Assembly: GCF_009363895.1 (NCBI RefSeq)
Contig: NZ_CP045434.1
Coordinates: 1,364,001 to 1,428,000 of the forward strand
Length of the DNA stretch: 64,000 nt
Source of the DNA: Sphingomonas ginsengisoli An et al. 2013
GTDB lineage: Bacteria > Pseudomonadota > Alphaproteobacteria > Sphingomonadales > Sphingomonadaceae
Direction of reading: 5' to 3'
The translations under genes and the position numbers were made by a program. Below are positions 44,119-55,132 of this stretch, one piece after another. The notes beneath the pieces are model-generated. The model was not told the DNA's origin, made no database searches, and saw only the letters and a program-made list of their open reading frames with translations. Every line of letters begins with the position of its first letter. Position 1 is the first letter of the stretch.

Positions 44119-45056
44119 GCCGCAGCCGTCACCTCGTCGATCCCGAGCTCCTTCCCTTGCTCGATGCCTTTCCGACGGTGACGCTGACCGCCGAAACGCT
44201 CCCCGCGCTGCGCGCCCGCGAATTGCCGCAGCTCGACATCGGCGACCAGGGCGTCGACCTCGAAGAACGAAGCATCGCCGGGCCGGGCGGCCCGCTCGCG
44301 CTCCGCATCTATCGTCCGCGCGGCGCCGCCGGTCCGCTCGGCGGCATCCTCCACATCCACGGCGGCGGCTTCGTCGGCGGCAGCATCAAGGAGGTCGAAT
44401 TTCTCCATCGCCCGCTGGTCGCCGCGCTGGGCTGCGTGCTGGTCACGGTCGACTATCGCCTCGCCCCCGAGACGGCCTTCCCCGGCAATCTCGACGATTG
44501 CTACGCCGCCCTCGCATGGGTGATGGGCGAGGCCGCCGCGCTCGGCATCGACCCCGCGCGGCTGGGCGTGATGGGCGAAAGCGCGGGCGGCGGGCTCGCT
44601 GCGGCGCTCGCGCTGCTCGCCCGCGACCGGGGCGAGCACGCCCCCGCCTTCCAGCATCTCATCTACCCGATGCTCGACGATCGCACCTGCACGGCCGAGC
44701 CGCACCCCCATGCCGGCGAATTCATCTGGCACCCCGCCAACAACCACTTCGGTTGGTCGTCGTTGCTCGGCCGCGAGCCTGGCGGTGACGACGTCCCGCC
44801 CTACGCCGCCCCGGCCCGCGCCACCGACCTTGCCGGGCTGCCCCCGACCTTCATCTCGACCGCCGCGCTCGACCTCTTCGTCGACGAGGATGTGGACTAT
44901 GCGACCCGCCTGATCCGCGCCGGCGTGCCGACCGAATTGCACGTCTGGCCGGGCGCCTTCCACGGTTTCGACCTGATGCCCGGACCGCGCGTCGCCGACG
45001 CCGCCCGCGCCGCCAGCCTCGCTGCCCTGCGCCGTTTCCTGGAGCCCGCCGCATGA
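44115..45056 (+). CDS. Alpha/beta-hydrolase, hormone-sensitive-lipase family
   Basis: A 313-residue HSL-type esterase with H-G-G-G oxyanion motif at residues 82-85 and nucleophile S156 in G-E-S-A-G-G. The C-terminal D-x-x-V-D-Y and H-G-F supply the Asp and His. No signal peptide, so cytosolic. It overlaps the oxidase gene and the MFS gene by ATGA on both sides. It probably hydrolyses an ester to give the hydroxy acid that the preceding oxidase uses, which is inference from order. Confidence 0.88.
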   Translation: MSRSRHLVDPELLPLLDAFPTVTLTAETLPALRARELPQLDIGDQGVDLEERSIAGPGGPLALRIYRPRGAAGPLGGILHIHGGGFVGGSIKEVEFLHRPLVAALGCVLVTVDYRLAPETAFPGNLDDCYAALAWVMGEAAALGIDPARLGVMGESAGGGLAAALALLARDRGEHAPAFQHLIYPMLDDRTCTAEPHPHAGEFIWHPANNHFGWSSLLGREPGGDDVPPYAAPARATDLAGLPPTFISTAALDLFVDEDVDYATRLIRAGVPTELHVWPGAFHGFDLMPGPRVADAARAASLAALRRFLEPAA

Positions 45057-46378
45057 ACGCCACCGTCGCGATTCCGGTCGAGGACCGCGCCGTCCGCGCC
45101 GCCTACGGCCCGCTCCTCCTGATCAGCTTCGCGATGCTGGTCGGCTTCACCATGATGCAGAGCTTCGGCATCATGGCCGAGGCCGCCAAGGCCGAGCTCC
45201 ACCTCAGCGACAGCGCGATCGCGATGGTCCAGGGCCTGTCGGCCGCGCTGCCGCTGGCGGTCTTCTCGATCCCGATCGGGCTGTGGGTCGACCGCGCCAA
45301 CCGCACCCGCATCCTGTGGGTGATGGCGCTCGGCTGGACGCTGGGCACCGTCGTCACCGCCGTCTCGAGCACCGTGCCCATCCTCTTCTTCGGCCGCCTA
45401 CTGACCGCGATCGGCACCACCGGCAGCCTCACCGCGGTGCTCTCACTCGCCGCCGATTACTGCCCGCCCGAGCAGCGCGGCCGCGCGATCATCATCCCCA
45501 ACCTCAGCAAGACCGCGGGCATCGCGCTCGGCTTCACGCTGACCGGCTTCCTGATGACCCAAGTCGCCGGCGGCCAGCTCCCGCGCCTGTTCGGCAGCAC
45601 CGAATGGCGCAGCAGCCAGTGGCTTCTCGCCCTCCTCTCGCTCGCCTGCCTCGTGCCCCTGCTGTTCCTCCGCGAGCCGCCGCGCCGCGAGACCGAGGCG
45701 GGGCCGTCGGCACCCTTCAAGGTGGTCTGGCGTGAGCTGGTCGCCCGCAAGGCCTGGCTGCTCCCCCTCTTCGTCGGGCAGACAAGCGTCATCATGGCTG
45801 ACGCCGCCGCCGGCATCTGGATCGCCCCCGTGCTACACCGCAACTTTGGGCTCGCCCCGGGTGATTTCGCCGGCTGGCTCGGGATGGTGGTGCTGCTGAC
45901 GGGCATCGCCGGCTCGATCCTCGGCGGCTTCGTCGCCGACCTCGGCCAGCGCTCGCACCGGCGCGGCGGGCTGCTCTACGCCTCGCTGCTCGCGGTGCTC
46001 GTCTCGATCCCGCTCGCGCTCTACCCGCTGGCGGGGAGCGTGCCGATGTTCGCCGGGCTGGTCGCGGCGCTGCTGCTGGCGGGCGGGGTGACCTCGATGG
46101 GTACCTCGGTCGCCCTCACCGTCTGGTTGCCCAATGAATTGCGCGGGCTCGCGATCGGCGCGTTCATCGCCTTCGCCGGGCTGATCGGCTTCGGCCTTGC
46201 GCCCTCGGCGGTCGCCTGGGTCAGCACCCCGCTCGGCGGCGAAAGCCAGCTCGCGCTCGCCCTCGCGCTGGTCGGCGCGGGGGTCAGCGTCCTCTCGGTG
46301 ATCGGCTTCGGTCTGGCGATCAGGCGTGCCCCCGACCCGCTGACCTCTCAGACAGGTCTGGACGAAGCTATCGGATAG
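45053..46378 (+). CDS. Major facilitator superfamily transporter
   Basis: A 441-residue protein with about 12 membrane helices and the loop motif G-L-W-V-D-R-A-N-R-T-R between helices 2 and 3. It belongs to a sugar-acid/aromatic-type MFS branch of uncertain substrate. It is last in the overlapping run receptor, oxidase, hydrolase, MFS. The stop lies inside a palindrome at 46366-46380, just before araC. Confidence 0.85.
   Translation: MNATVAIPVEDRAVRAAYGPLLLISFAMLVGFTMMQSFGIMAEAAKAELHLSDSAIAMVQGLSAALPLAVFSIPIGLWVDRANRTRILWVMALGWTLGTVVTAVSSTVPILFFGRLLTAIGTTGSLTAVLSLAADYCPPEQRGRAIIIPNLSKTAGIALGFTLTGFLMTQVAGGQLPRLFGSTEWRSSQWLLALLSLACLVPLLFLREPPRRETEAGPSAPFKVVWRELVARKAWLLPLFVGQTSVIMADAAAGIWIAPVLHRNFGLAPGDFAGWLGMVVLLTGIAGSILGGFVADLGQRSHRRGGLLYASLLAVLVSIPLALYPLAGSVPMFAGLVAALLLAGGVTSMGTSVALTVWLPNELRGLAIGAFIAFAGLIGFGLAPSAVAWVSTPLGGESQLALALALVGAGVSVLSVIGFGLAIRRAPDPLTSQTGLDEAIG
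46342..46357. promoter_or_regulatory. Shared 16-base motif, copy 2
   Basis: GACCTCTCAGACAGGT lies at the very end of the MFS coding sequence, 50 bases before the araC start. The overlapping CAGAC-AG-GTCTG (46349-46360) is also an inverted repeat. It pairs with the copy at 40416-40431. Its place before the araC-gntR pair suggests autoregulation by one of them. Confidence 0.5.
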
Positions 46379-46380
46379 CT
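46366..46380. promoter_or_regulatory. Perfect 15-bp palindrome at the MFS stop codon
   Basis: AGCTATC-G-GATAGCT spans the MFS stop (TAG 46376-46378). It could be an operator for the araC-gntR pair or a small hairpin separating the structural genes from the regulators. No T-run follows. Confidence 0.35.
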
Positions 46381-46407
46381 GTACATCCCGACTCGGAGGA
46401 GAGCGGG

Positions 46408-47214
46408 ATGGGACAGGCAGCGGAGCTTTCGGCGGAGCGGGTGATGGAGGCGATCACCGTCTCCCCCGAAATGCTGAGCCTGGTCGGCCGGGGAAGCGTC
46501 GGGGGGCGCCCCTGGCCGCCCGCCGCGGTCGCTTTCGTGATCGAGCATGGCGGTGAGCGCCAGCCGGCGACGGTGCAGTTCGTCCGCCGCCCGCGCGCCG
46601 CGACGCTCGACCGCGGCCAGGCGCAGGAGCGGTTGATCCTGCTGGTCGACCCCGCCGCCTGCGACCGCCTGCTCGGCCACCGACTCGACCTTACCGACGG
46701 CGCCGTCTGGGCGATGCCCGCCGACCTCCGCTCGATTGCGCTCGCCATCCGCGACTGCCGCCATTCGCCCGGCGCGAGCGAGCCGTTCCGTCTCGCCAAG
46801 AGCATCGAACTCCTCTGCGAACTGCTCGCCGCCTTCCAAGCCGAGCGGCTGACCGACTGGTCGGGCACCGGCGAACTCAGCCCGAGCGACGCGCGGCGAC
46901 TGGCCGAGGCGCGCGTGCTGATCGACCAGGAATGGCAGGCCAAGCTGACCCTCGACCAGATCGCCCGCCGCTGCGGACTCAACCGCACCAAGCTCGCCCG
47001 CGGCTTCCGCCAGCTCTACGATTGCTCGGTGTCCGAAGCGCTCGCCGAGCGTCGGCTCGCCGAAGCGCGCAAGCAACTGATCGCCACCGACCTGCCGGTC
47101 GGACTGATCGGCTATCGCAGCGGCTATCTCAACAACGCCAGCTTCACCCGCGCCTTCGGCCGCCGCTTCGGCGTCTCGCCGTCCGACTATCGCGCCTGCG
47201 GGATCGCCGCCTGA
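46408..47214 (+). CDS. AraC-family transcriptional regulator
   Basis: A 268-residue regulator. The C-terminal double helix-turn-helix is clear (L-T-L-D-Q-I-A-R-R-C-G-L-N-R-T-K-L-A-R-G-F then I-G-Y-R-S-G-Y-L-N-N-A-S-F-T-R-A-F). The N-terminal 150 residues form a poorly conserved effector domain. It sits after the MFS gene and overlaps the GntR gene by three bases, so two regulators are co-transcribed. It likely activates the esterase/TonB cluster. Confidence 0.9.
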   Translation: MGQAAELSAERVMEAITVSPEMLSLVGRGSVGGRPWPPAAVAFVIEHGGERQPATVQFVRRPRAATLDRGQAQERLILLVDPAACDRLLGHRLDLTDGAVWAMPADLRSIALAIRDCRHSPGASEPFRLAKSIELLCELLAAFQAERLTDWSGTGELSPSDARRLAEARVLIDQEWQAKLTLDQIARRCGLNRTKLARGFRQLYDCSVSEALAERRLAEARKQLIATDLPVGLIGYRSGYLNNASFTRAFGRRFGVSPSDYRACGIAA

Positions 47215-47921
47215 TGAACGACGCGTCCTCCGCCCCCAAGTCGCTCGCCCAGGTCGCGATGGACGCGGTCAACGCCTACATCCGCGACGAGCAATTGCGG
47301 GTCGGCGACACGCTTCCCGGCGAGGGCTATTTCGCCGAGCGGCTCGGCGTCTCGCGCGCGGTGATGCGCGAGGCGTTTGGAGCGCTGGCGGCCTTGAAGC
47401 TGATCGACGTCGGCAACGGCCGCAAGCCGCGGGTCGGCGCGCTCGACGGGTCGGTCATCGCCGCCTCGCTCGACCATGCCATCTCGACCGCGCAGATCCG
47501 CGTCATCGACGTATGGGACGTCCGCCGCACGATCGAGATGCGCACCGCCGCGCTCGCCGCGCAGCATGCGAGCGAAACGCAGATCAAGCGGATCGTCGCG
47601 CTCGCCGACATGCTCGCCCTCGCCGGACCCGACGATCCGGCGACGACCGAAACCGACATCGACTTCCATCTCGCCATCGCCGAGGCGAGCGGCAACCGGC
47701 TGTTCCAGCAGATCGTGGTGTCGTTCCTCCCGCTGATGCGGGTGGCGGTGCCGCAGGCCTGGCGCACCCGCCAGACCACCGCCGACCGCACCGAGACCAT
47801 CGCCCGCCACCAGCGGCTGGCTGAGGCGATCGCCGCCGGCGATCCGGCCGAAGCCGAGCGCTGGATGGCGACCCACTTCGACGAGACAATCGGCGCGCTG
47901 TTGCGCTCGAAAGGCAGCTAG
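47214..47921 (+). CDS. GntR/FadR-family transcriptional regulator
   Basis: A 235-residue protein with an N-terminal GntR winged helix (L-P-G-E-G-Y-F-A-E-R-L-G-V-S-R-A-V-M-R-E-A) and a C-terminal FCD domain (I-D-F-H-L-A-I-A, R-H-Q-R-L-A-E-A-I). The start ATG overlaps the araC stop (TGATG). It is distinct from the regulator at 24148-24930. It probably senses a sugar acid or hydroxy acid made by this cluster. The motif copies at 40416 and 46342 are candidate sites for it or for AraC. Confidence 0.88.
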   Translation: MNDASSAPKSLAQVAMDAVNAYIRDEQLRVGDTLPGEGYFAERLGVSRAVMREAFGALAALKLIDVGNGRKPRVGALDGSVIAASLDHAISTAQIRVIDVWDVRRTIEMRTAALAAQHASETQIKRIVALADMLALAGPDDPATTETDIDFHLAIAEASGNRLFQQIVVSFLPLMRVAVPQAWRTRQTTADRTETIARHQRLAEAIAAGDPAEAERWMATHFDETIGALLRSKGS

Positions 47922-48272
47922 CGCCTGACTGGCAACGAGTTTGGCGCGGCGAGGTCGGGGAGCGGCGCGGCAGGCGCCGGGCCGGGCGGCGACCACCTCG
48001 GCATAAGGTTCGCACGCCTTCCCGCGCCCGCCCGCCACCGCCGTCCCGCAGAAATCGGCCGGGCGCATGACGACGTTGCGCAGCACCAGTTCGCGCCCGT
48101 CGCGCATGGCCACGGTCAGCAGACTATCGGGTCCGACCCGGACGAAGGCGGTCGACAGGATCCGGCGTCCGGCGGCCGCGCTGCCCGGCGCGGGAGGGCG
48201 CTCGGCCGCCGCGGTCACCGCCGGAACGCACGTCCCGACCGCCGCCAACCCGCTTAGAATCCAGCGCTTCAT
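47918..48272 (-). CDS. Small exported hypothetical protein, apparent frameshift
   Basis: From ATG 48272 (GGAG six bases upstream) the product has a signal peptide (W-I-L-S-G-L-A-A-V-G-T-C-V-P-A-V-T-A-A-A) and a globular part ending near A-E-V-V-A-A-R-P. In the open frame the sequence then turns Arg-rich and runs on through gntR. Removing one C in the run near 47980 gives the natural ending P-A-P-A-A-P-L-P-D-L and a stop at 47918-47920, for about 117 residues. No family recognised. I list the shorter product; the frameshift is inferred. Confidence 0.4.
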
Positions 48273-48439
48273 GATGCACTCCAAAGGTTAACGTTCGGCC
48301 ATGATAGGTCCACAATCAATCCAAGTCACCGCGTCCCGCCTTGGGATTTAACGTGGAATAACAAATCATTTGCCGACCCCCGAATCGCTCGTCACAACAT
48401 GGCGTTTGGTTAACAGATTCGTGAACAGGGGGATTTCAG

Positions 48440-51400
48440 ATGAGCGATGGTGAGTTCGACGGTTCGCAGCAGCCCGGCAATTCGGACGTCACTTGGGACA
48501 CGCTGAGTGAGCTGTCGCAACTCCCCACCGGGGCCGAGCGTGACGACGACCCGGCCTTCGCGCCGGGCAAAGGCGGGATCACTGACGCCAACCCGTCGAC
48601 CGGCAATATTGGCTCGCTGCTGACGCTCGTCACCAACCCCGACGGCAGCCGTTCCTTCACCGGCGACCGCAACGTCGACGCCACGCTGATCGGCTCCAAG
48701 TGGGGGACGCTGAACCTCACCTACAGCTTCCCGACCTCGGGCTCGAACTACAATGGCGCGACCTACGACAGCAACGGCGTCAGCAACTATCACATCACCT
48801 TCGGGCCCGAGCAGCAGGCCGCCGCGCGCGCCGCGTTCGCGCAGCTCGCCGCGCTGACCAACCTCACCTTCACCGAGATCACCGACACCGACACGGTCCA
48901 CGCCAACATCCGCATCTCGCAGAGCGCGGACAGCGACGTCGCCTCAGCCTATGGCAACTTCCCGTCGGACACCCGTGGGGTCGCCGGCGACATCTGGTTC
49001 GGCCGCACCAACCAGCCTTATTACGATCTCGCCGCCAAGGGCTCGTGGGGCTTCGCCACGATCATGCACGAGATCGGGCACACCATGGGCCTGAAGCACG
49101 GGCACCAGGACTATACCAACTCGGACCTCAGCTTCTATTTCGGCACCTCGCCGCGCTTCGGCACCCAGTCGCTGACCCCCGACCGCGACGGCCAAGCCTG
49201 GTCGCTGATGACCTATACGCCCGCCCCGTTCACCAACAGCAACTTCGCCGGCGACAAGATCGACCAGCCGCAAAGCTACATGCAGTATGACATCGCCGCG
49301 CTGCAGTATCTCTATGGCGCCAACTACAACACGCAGAACGGCAACACGGTCTACAGCTGGAATCAGCAGACCGGTGAGATGTTCATCAACGGCGTCGGCC
49401 AGGGCGCGCCGGTCGGCAACAAGATCTTTTCGACCCTGTGGGACGGCGGCGGCAACGACACGCTCGACGTCAGCAACTACACCACCGGCGTCACCATCGA
49501 CCTGCGTCCGGGCCAGTTCTCGACCTTCGATCCGGCGCAGCTCGCGAACAGCCTCGCCTACCAGAACCTCGTCTCGCTGGCGCCCGGCAACATCGCCATG
49601 TCGCTGCTCTACAACAATGACGTCCGCTCGCTGATCGAGAACGCCAAGGGCGGCGTCGGCGACGACACCTTCATCGGCAATGCCGCCAACAACGTCCTCG
49701 ACGGCGGCGCCGGCAGCGACACGGTGATCTTCACCAACCCGACCGGCGTCACCGTGACGCTCAACGACACCGGCGCCGACGTCATCGTCAGTCACGACGG
49801 TGAGACCGACACGCTCCGCAGCATCGAGAATATCGGCGGCACCGCGGGCAACGACACCATCACCGGCAACGCCCAAGACAACACGCTGACCGGCGGCTCG
49901 GGCGGGCATGACGTGCTCACCGGCGGCGACGGCAACGACCGGTTGATCGGCGGCGGCTTCACCACCACCACGACCTTCTCGGCGCCGAGCCAAGCCGACA
50001 TCGCCAAGCCGGCCTCGACCATCAACGGCTCGATCGCCACCGCCGTCGCGACGGCCGGTGCGTTCGACGTCGACGCCAATCCCGACATCACCAATTCGAC
50101 CACCCTCCCCCACGCCACCATCAACGCGGTCGCGACCGGCGGAAGCCTCGAATATTACCGGATCGACGTCACCGCGGCGGGACAGCAGGCGATCTTCGAC
50201 ATCGACGGCAACGGCACGCTGACCGACTCGATCCTCGAGCTGGTCAACAGCGCCGGCACCGTGCTCGCCTCCAACGACACCGGCACCGGCGACGCACAGC
50301 CGACCGGCCACGACGACGCCTATCTGGTCTACACCTTCGCCACCCCCGGCACCTATTACATCCGGGTCGGCCAGTGGACCGGACCGACCACCGCTCAGCC
50401 GCTCTCCGCTGGGATGACCTACCAGCTCAACATCTCGCTGCAGGGCGCGGCCAACGTCACCACGACGGTCACGGCCAACAACACCAGCAGCGCGGTGCTC
50501 GACGGCGGCAATGGCAACGACTTCCTCCAGGGCACGATCGCCGACGACACCATCAGCGGCGGCGCGGGCATCGACACCGCCTCGTTCGTCAACGCCTTCA
50601 GCGGCGGGTCGAGCACCGGTGTCACTGTCGACCTCAACCTCCAGGGCGCGGCGCAGAACACCGTCGCGGCGGGCAACGACACGCTGACCGGAATCGAGAA
50701 CCTCATCGGCTCGGCGCTTAACGACACGCTGACCGGCGACGGCAACGACAACGTCATCGAAGGCGGGCTAGGCAACGACACGCTCAACGGCGGCGCGGGC
50801 AACGACACCGCCTCCTATGCGGGTGCGTCGGCCGGTGTCATCGTCAGCCTCGCGCTCCAGGGCGCGGCGCAGGCGACCGGCAACGCCGGCTCGGACACGC
50901 TGAGCGGGTTCGAGAATCTGCTCGGCTCGGCCTATGCCGATCGCCTCACCGGCGACGCCAACGCCAACACCCTCTCGAGCGGCGCGGGCGACGACGTCTT
51001 GAATCCCGGCGCCAACGCAGCCGGCGCGGTCGACCTGCTCGACGGCGGCGCGGGCAACGACCGCGCCTCGTTCGAGGGCTTCACCGACGCCGTCACCGCG
51101 ACGCTCGGCGGCGCCGGCGACGGCACCGCCAGCGTCGGCAGCGCGACCATCGCTACCCTGCGCAGCATCGAAGGGCTGATCGGCGGCTCGGGCAATGACG
51201 TGCTGACCGGCGACAATAATGCCAACGACATCGAAGGCGGGCTCGGCGACGACACGCTGGTCGGCGGCGGCGGGGTCGACACGCTGACGTTCCGCGGCTC
51301 GACCGCGATCACCGTCGATCTGAGCGTGACGACCGCGCAGAACACCGGCTTCGGCAACGACACCATCTCGGGCTTCGAGAACGTCCGCACCGGCTCAGGC

Positions 51401-54400
51401 GCCGACCGCATCACCGGCGACGGCAACGACAACACCTTCTTCGAGGGCGGCGGCGCCGACAGCTACAATGGCGCGGGCGGCTCCGACACGGTCGACTATT
51501 CCGCCGCGACCTCGAGCGTCAGCGTCAATTTGAACACCACCACGGCGCAGAACACCGGCACCTACGGCGGCTCGGACACGCTCACCAGCATCGAGAATCT
51601 GATCGGTGCGGCGGCCTTTTCGAACACGCTGCAGGGCGGCAACACCACCGCCAACCGGCTGGTCGGCGGCGACCTCGCCGACTTCCTGATCGGCAACGGC
51701 GGGGCCGATACACTGATCGGCGGCGCCGGCAACGACGTCATCTTCGGCGACTATGTGAACACCTTGAGCTCCACCGGCGCGACCGCCGACGGCAATGACG
51801 TGCTCGAGGGCGGGGCGGGCAGCGACAGCCTGGTCGGCGGCCTCGGCGCCGACATCCTGCGCGGCGGCGACGGCGACGACATCCTTGTCGGCGGCATCGC
51901 CAACGGGACCAGCGCGGGCCTGTCCACCGTCTACACCAACGACGGCGGGATGGACACGTTCGACGGCGGCAATGGCACCGACACCGCTTACGCTTACTAC
52001 ACCGACCAGACCGGCGGCATCACGTTCGACCTGCGCAACGCCGCGGGCAACAGCGCGATCACCATGGGCGGCCAGGCCTATGGTGAGTTCATCAGCATCG
52101 AGCGGGTGATCTTCCGCGGCGGCTCGGGCAACGACGTTGTCCACGGCACCGCCTACCTCGACACGCTGGTCGGCAACGCCGGTGACGACAACCTCGACGG
52201 CTATCTCGGCAACGACACGCTGTCGGGCGGGCTCGGCAACGACATCCTCAACGGCGGCGACGGGCTCGACACCGCGACCTACGTCAACTCGACCGCGGCC
52301 GTGAACGTCGACCTCCGCATCCAGGGCGTCGCTCAGGACACCGGCGGCGAGGGCGTCGATACGCTGATCGGGATCGAGTATCTCACGGGCTCGAGCTTCG
52401 GCGACACGCTGCGCGGCAACGACGTCTTCAACCTGCTGATCGACAATGCGGTGGCCGCCACCGCGACCGCCTTCTCGCAGACCGACTCGCTTTACGGCTA
52501 CGGCGGCAACGACAGCATCCTCGTCACCCGCGCCACAGGCACCGTTGCCACCAACATCCTGATGGACGGCGGCGACGGCGACGACCTGATCCAATTGCTC
52601 TCGGGCACCGCGACTACCACCACGACCGACCCGCTCGGCCTGTCGTCGGGGGCGACCTACGTGCTGCCGGGCTACAGCGGCACGCGCTTCCTCGACAACG
52701 TCACGGTCGATGCGGGATCGGGTAACGACCGCGTCGTCCTGACCGGCGTCGACTCCGCTGTCGTCAATCTTGGCACCGGCAATGACGTGCTCAGCATCAG
52801 CACCTTGGGCGGGGCCGGCTTCAACGATTACGACATCACCACCGGCAGCGGGCAGGACACCATCCAGCTCGCCGGATCGGGCGCCGCCGCCACCACCACC
52901 GATCGTGCGACCGTCGTCCGCGACTTCACCGTCGGCGACACGGGCGACCGGTTCGAGCTGCGCACGGTGACCAGCGGCGCCTTCGCCGCGAACAGCTGGG
53001 TCAACACCACCAACTTCCTCGGCATGACCAGCACCGCCCAGGACCTGTTCGACACCGGCCATCTGCGGCTGGTGCAGTCGGGCTCCGACATGTTGCTGCA
53101 GGCCGACCGCGACGGCAGCGGCGCCGCCAGCGGCTTCGTCACCATTGCGACCTTGTCGAACACCTACACGGGCGGCTTCACGGCCTATAACTTCGACGGG
53201 ATGATCGGCTCGCTGGTGCTGACCGGCCAGGGTTCGCTCAACGAGACGCTGACCGGCGCATCGAAGAACGACACCCTCCTCGGCATGGGCGGCAACGACC
53301 TGCTGATCGGGCTTGCCGGCAACGACACGCTCGACGGCGGCGATGGCAATGACGTCCTCCGCGGCGGCACCGGCGACGACACGCTGATCGGCGGCGCGGG
53401 CACCGACACCGCCGACTACAGCGATGCGACCGCCGGCGTGACCGTCAGCCTCGCCATCGCCGGCGCGCAGGCGACCGGCCTCGGCAACGACAGCCTGACC
53501 GGCATCGAGAATCTGCTCGGCGGCAACTTCAACGACAGCCTGACCGGCGACGCCAACGCCAACCGCCTCGAAGGCGGCGCGGGCAACGACGTCCTCGACG
53601 GCGGCGCCGGGGCGGACACGATGGTCGGCGGGATCGGCGACGACCGCTTCATCGTCGACGATGCCGGCGACCAGGTGGTCGAGGATGCCGACGTCGGGCG
53701 CGACACGGTGGCGAGCTCGATCAACTACACGCTCGGCGCCAATGTCGAGGATCTCGAACTGACCGGCACCGCCGCCAACGGCACCGGCAACACGCTCGAC
53801 AACCGGATCACCGGCAATGCCAGCGCCAACCTGCTCGATGGCGGGATCGGCGCCGACACGCTGGTCGGCGGCGCGGGCGACGACCGCTATCTGGTCGACA
53901 ATGTCGGCGACGTGGTGGTCGAGCTCGATGGCGAGGGCAACGACAGCGTCGTCAGCTCGGTCAGCTATACGCTCAGCAACTTCGTCGAGAATTTGCAGCT
54001 CGTCGGCGGCGCCATCAGCGGCACCGGCAACGCGCTCGCCAACACGCTGCTCGGCAATGACCTCGCCAACGTCCTCGACGGTGGTCTTGGCGCCGACACG
54101 ATGACCGGCGGCCTCGGCAACGACCGCTACATCGTCGACAATGCCGGCGATGTGGTGGTCGAGGCAGCGAACGGCGGGACCGACACCGTCGCCAGCTCGA
54201 TCAGCTACACACTGGTCGCGCAGGTCGAGAACCTCGAGCTGACCGGCACCGCCAACATCAACGGGACCGGCAACGCGCTGAACAACAGCCTCATCGGCAA
54301 CAGCGGCGCGAACATCCTCGACGGCGGCATCGGGGCCGACTCCATGGCCGGCGGCGCGGGTAACGACCGCTACTTCGTCGACAATGCCGGCGACACGGTG

Positions 54401-55081
54401 ACCGAGAATGCGAACGAGGGTCGCGACACGGTGGTCAGCGCGATCAACTACACGCTCGGCGCCAATGTCGAGGATCTGACCATCACCGGCACCGCCACCG
54501 ACGCCATCGGCAACGAACTCGACAACCGGATCGAGGGCAATGCCGGCAACAACTACATCCGCGGCGAGGCCGGCAACGACGTGATCGTCGGCGGCGACGG
54601 CTTCGACCGGCTGTGGGGCGGCGCCGGCAACGACACCTTCGTGTTCGGCGCCGGCACCCCGACCCCGGGGGCCAAGGGCAATCTGGCGATCGACGTGATC
54701 TTCGATTTCCAGAGCGGGTCAGACAAGCTCGACTTCGGCAATCTGAAAGTGCTGAGCTGGGAGCTCTACGGCAACATCAACGCCGCCGAGAAGACGCTCG
54801 GGGTCGATCTCGACGGGGTCGCCAAGGCCGACACCGCCAAGACCTTCACCACCGTCGTCTACGCCGACTCGAACAACGACGGCATCGCCGACGTGGCGGT
54901 GGCGCTGATCGGCACCAAGACGCTCACCCAGGGCGACTTCGGCACGGTGGCGAGCAAGCCGGCGGCCACGCCGTCGATGGTCAGCATCGCGATAACGCCG
55001 AGCGACGTGTCGCTGGTCGACGACCACCAGCCGCTGCACCTCATCGGCGGCGGCGGGATGAGCCTCGCCCACTACCTCTAA
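48440..55081 (+). CDS. Giant RTX metalloprotease-like protein (serralysin M10 domain, calcium repeats)
   Basis: A 2213-residue acidic protein with GGGGGA six bases before the ATG. A short N-terminal leader (about 60 residues, no Sec signal) precedes a metzincin domain with [11 protein letters not shown] (H210, E211, H214, H220) and Met-turn M257 (S-L-M-T-Y-T). A PPC-like beta domain follows (about residues 567-660). Most of the remainder is RTX nonapeptide repeats (G-G-x-G-x-D). Four longer repeats of about 80 residues occur near the C-terminus ([10 protein letters not shown]). RTX proteins leave by type I secretion and fold on calcium outside the cell. No ABC exporter or inhibitor gene is adjacent. 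It may be a protease, an adhesin or both. A terminator follows 51 bases after the stop. Confidence 0.9.
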   Translation: MSDGEFDGSQQPGNSDVTWDTLSELSQLPTGAERDDDPAFAPGKGGITDANPSTGNIGSLLTLVTNPDGSRSFTGDRNVDATLIGSKWGTLNLTYSFPTSGSNYNGATYDSNGVSNYHITFGPEQQAAARAAFAQLAALTNLTFTEITDTDTVHANIRISQSADSDVASAYGNFPSDTRGVAGDIWFGRTNQPYYDLAAKGSWGFATIMHEIGHTMGLKHGHQDYTNSDLSFYFGTSPRFGTQSLTPDRDGQAWSLMTYTPAPFTNSNFAGDKIDQPQSYMQYDIAALQYLYGANYNTQNGNTVYSWNQQTGEMFINGVGQGAPVGNKIFSTLWDGGGNDTLDVSNYTTGVTIDLRPGQFSTFDPAQLANSLAYQNLVSLAPGNIAMSLLYNNDVRSLIENAKGGVGDDTFIGNAANNVLDGGAGSDTVIFTNPTGVTVTLNDTGADVIVSHDGETDTLRSIENIGGTAGNDTITGNAQDNTLTGGSGGHDVLTGGDGNDRLIGGGFTTTTTFSAPSQADIAKPASTINGSIATAVATAGAFDVDANPDITNSTTLPHATINAVATGGSLEYYRIDVTAAGQQAIFDIDGNGTLTDSILELVNSAGTVLASNDTGTGDAQPTGHDDAYLVYTFATPGTYYIRVGQWTGPTTAQPLSAGMTYQLNISLQGAANVTTTVTANNTSSAVLDGGNGNDFLQGTIADDTISGGAGIDTASFVNAFSGGSSTGVTVDLNLQGAAQNTVAAGNDTLTGIENLIGSALNDTLTGDGNDNVIEGGLGNDTLNGGAGNDTASYAGASAGVIVSLALQGAAQATGNAGSDTLSGFENLLGSAYADRLTGDANANTLSSGAGDDVLNPGANAAGAVDLLDGGAGNDRASFEGFTDAVTATLGGAGDGTASVGSATIATLRSIEGLIGGSGNDVLTGDNNANDIEGGLGDDTLVGGGGVDTLTFRGSTAITVDLSVTTAQNTGFGNDTISGFENVRTGSGADRITGDGNDNTFFEGGGADSYNGAGGSDTVDYSAATSSVSVNLNTTTAQNTGTYGGSDTLTSIENLIGAAAFSNTLQGGNTTANRLVGGDLADFLIGNGGADTLIGGAGNDVIFGDYVNTLSSTGATADGNDVLEGGAGSDSLVGGLGADILRGGDGDDILVGGIANGTSAGLSTVYTNDGGMDTFDGGNGTDTAYAYYTDQTGGITFDLRNAAGNSAITMGGQAYGEFISIERVIFRGGSGNDVVHGTAYLDTLVGNAGDDNLDGYLGNDTLSGGLGNDILNGGDGLDTATYVNSTAAVNVDLRIQGVAQDTGGEGVDTLIGIEYLTGSSFGDTLRGNDVFNLLIDNAVAATATAFSQTDSLYGYGGNDSILVTRATGTVATNILMDGGDGDDLIQLLSGTATTTTTDPLGLSSGATYVLPGYSGTRFLDNVTVDAGSGNDRVVLTGVDSAVVNLGTGNDVLSISTLGGAGFNDYDITTGSGQDTIQLAGSGAAATTTDRATVVRDFTVGDTGDRFELRTVTSGAFAANSWVNTTNFLGMTSTAQDLFDTGHLRLVQSGSDMLLQADRDGSGAASGFVTIATLSNTYTGGFTAYNFDGMIGSLVLTGQGSLNETLTGASKNDTLLGMGGNDLLIGLAGNDTLDGGDGNDVLRGGTGDDTLIGGAGTDTADYSDATAGVTVSLAIAGAQATGLGNDSLTGIENLLGGNFNDSLTGDANANRLEGGAGNDVLDGGAGADTMVGGIGDDRFIVDDAGDQVVEDADVGRDTVASSINYTLGANVEDLELTGTAANGTGNTLDNRITGNASANLLDGGIGADTLVGGAGDDRYLVDNVGDVVVELDGEGNDSVVSSVSYTLSNFVENLQLVGGAISGTGNALANTLLGNDLANVLDGGLGADTMTGGLGNDRYIVDNAGDVVVEAANGGTDTVASSISYTLVAQVENLELTGTANINGTGNALNNSLIGNSGANILDGGIGADSMAGGAGNDRYFVDNAGDTVTENANEGRDTVVSAINYTLGANVEDLTITGTATDAIGNELDNRIEGNAGNNYIRGEAGNDVIVGGDGFDRLWGGAGNDTFVFGAGTPTPGAKGNLAIDVIFDFQSGSDKLDFGNLKVLSWELYGNINAAEKTLGVDLDGVAKADTAKTFTTVVYADSNNDGIADVAVALIGTKTLTQGDFGTVASKPAATPSMVSIAITPSDVSLVDDHQPLHLIGGGGMSLAHYL
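53636..54600 (+). repeat. Four ~240-bp in-gene tandem repeats of the RTX protein
   Basis: Units begin near 53636, 53876, 54116 and 54359, each 240-243 bases. Each encodes G-x-D-D-R-Y-x-V-D-N-A-G-D, then D-T-V-x-S-S-I-x-Y-T-L, then G-T-G-N-x-L-x-N, then a G-G-x-G-A-D calcium loop. The first and fourth units share an identical run of more than 30 bases around [10 protein letters not shown], which suggests recent recombination or duplication between non-adjacent units. Confidence 0.75.
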
Positions 55082-55132
55082 GGACAAGGCATCCCGGCGA
55101 TCGACGTGTCGCCGGGTCCTGCCGGATCAACG

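Noticed and set aside
51395..53062. A 555-codon minus-strand frame inside the RTX gene
   Set aside because: It mirrors the GGxGxD repeats; the plus-strand protein has the metal site and repeats, so this is a shadow.
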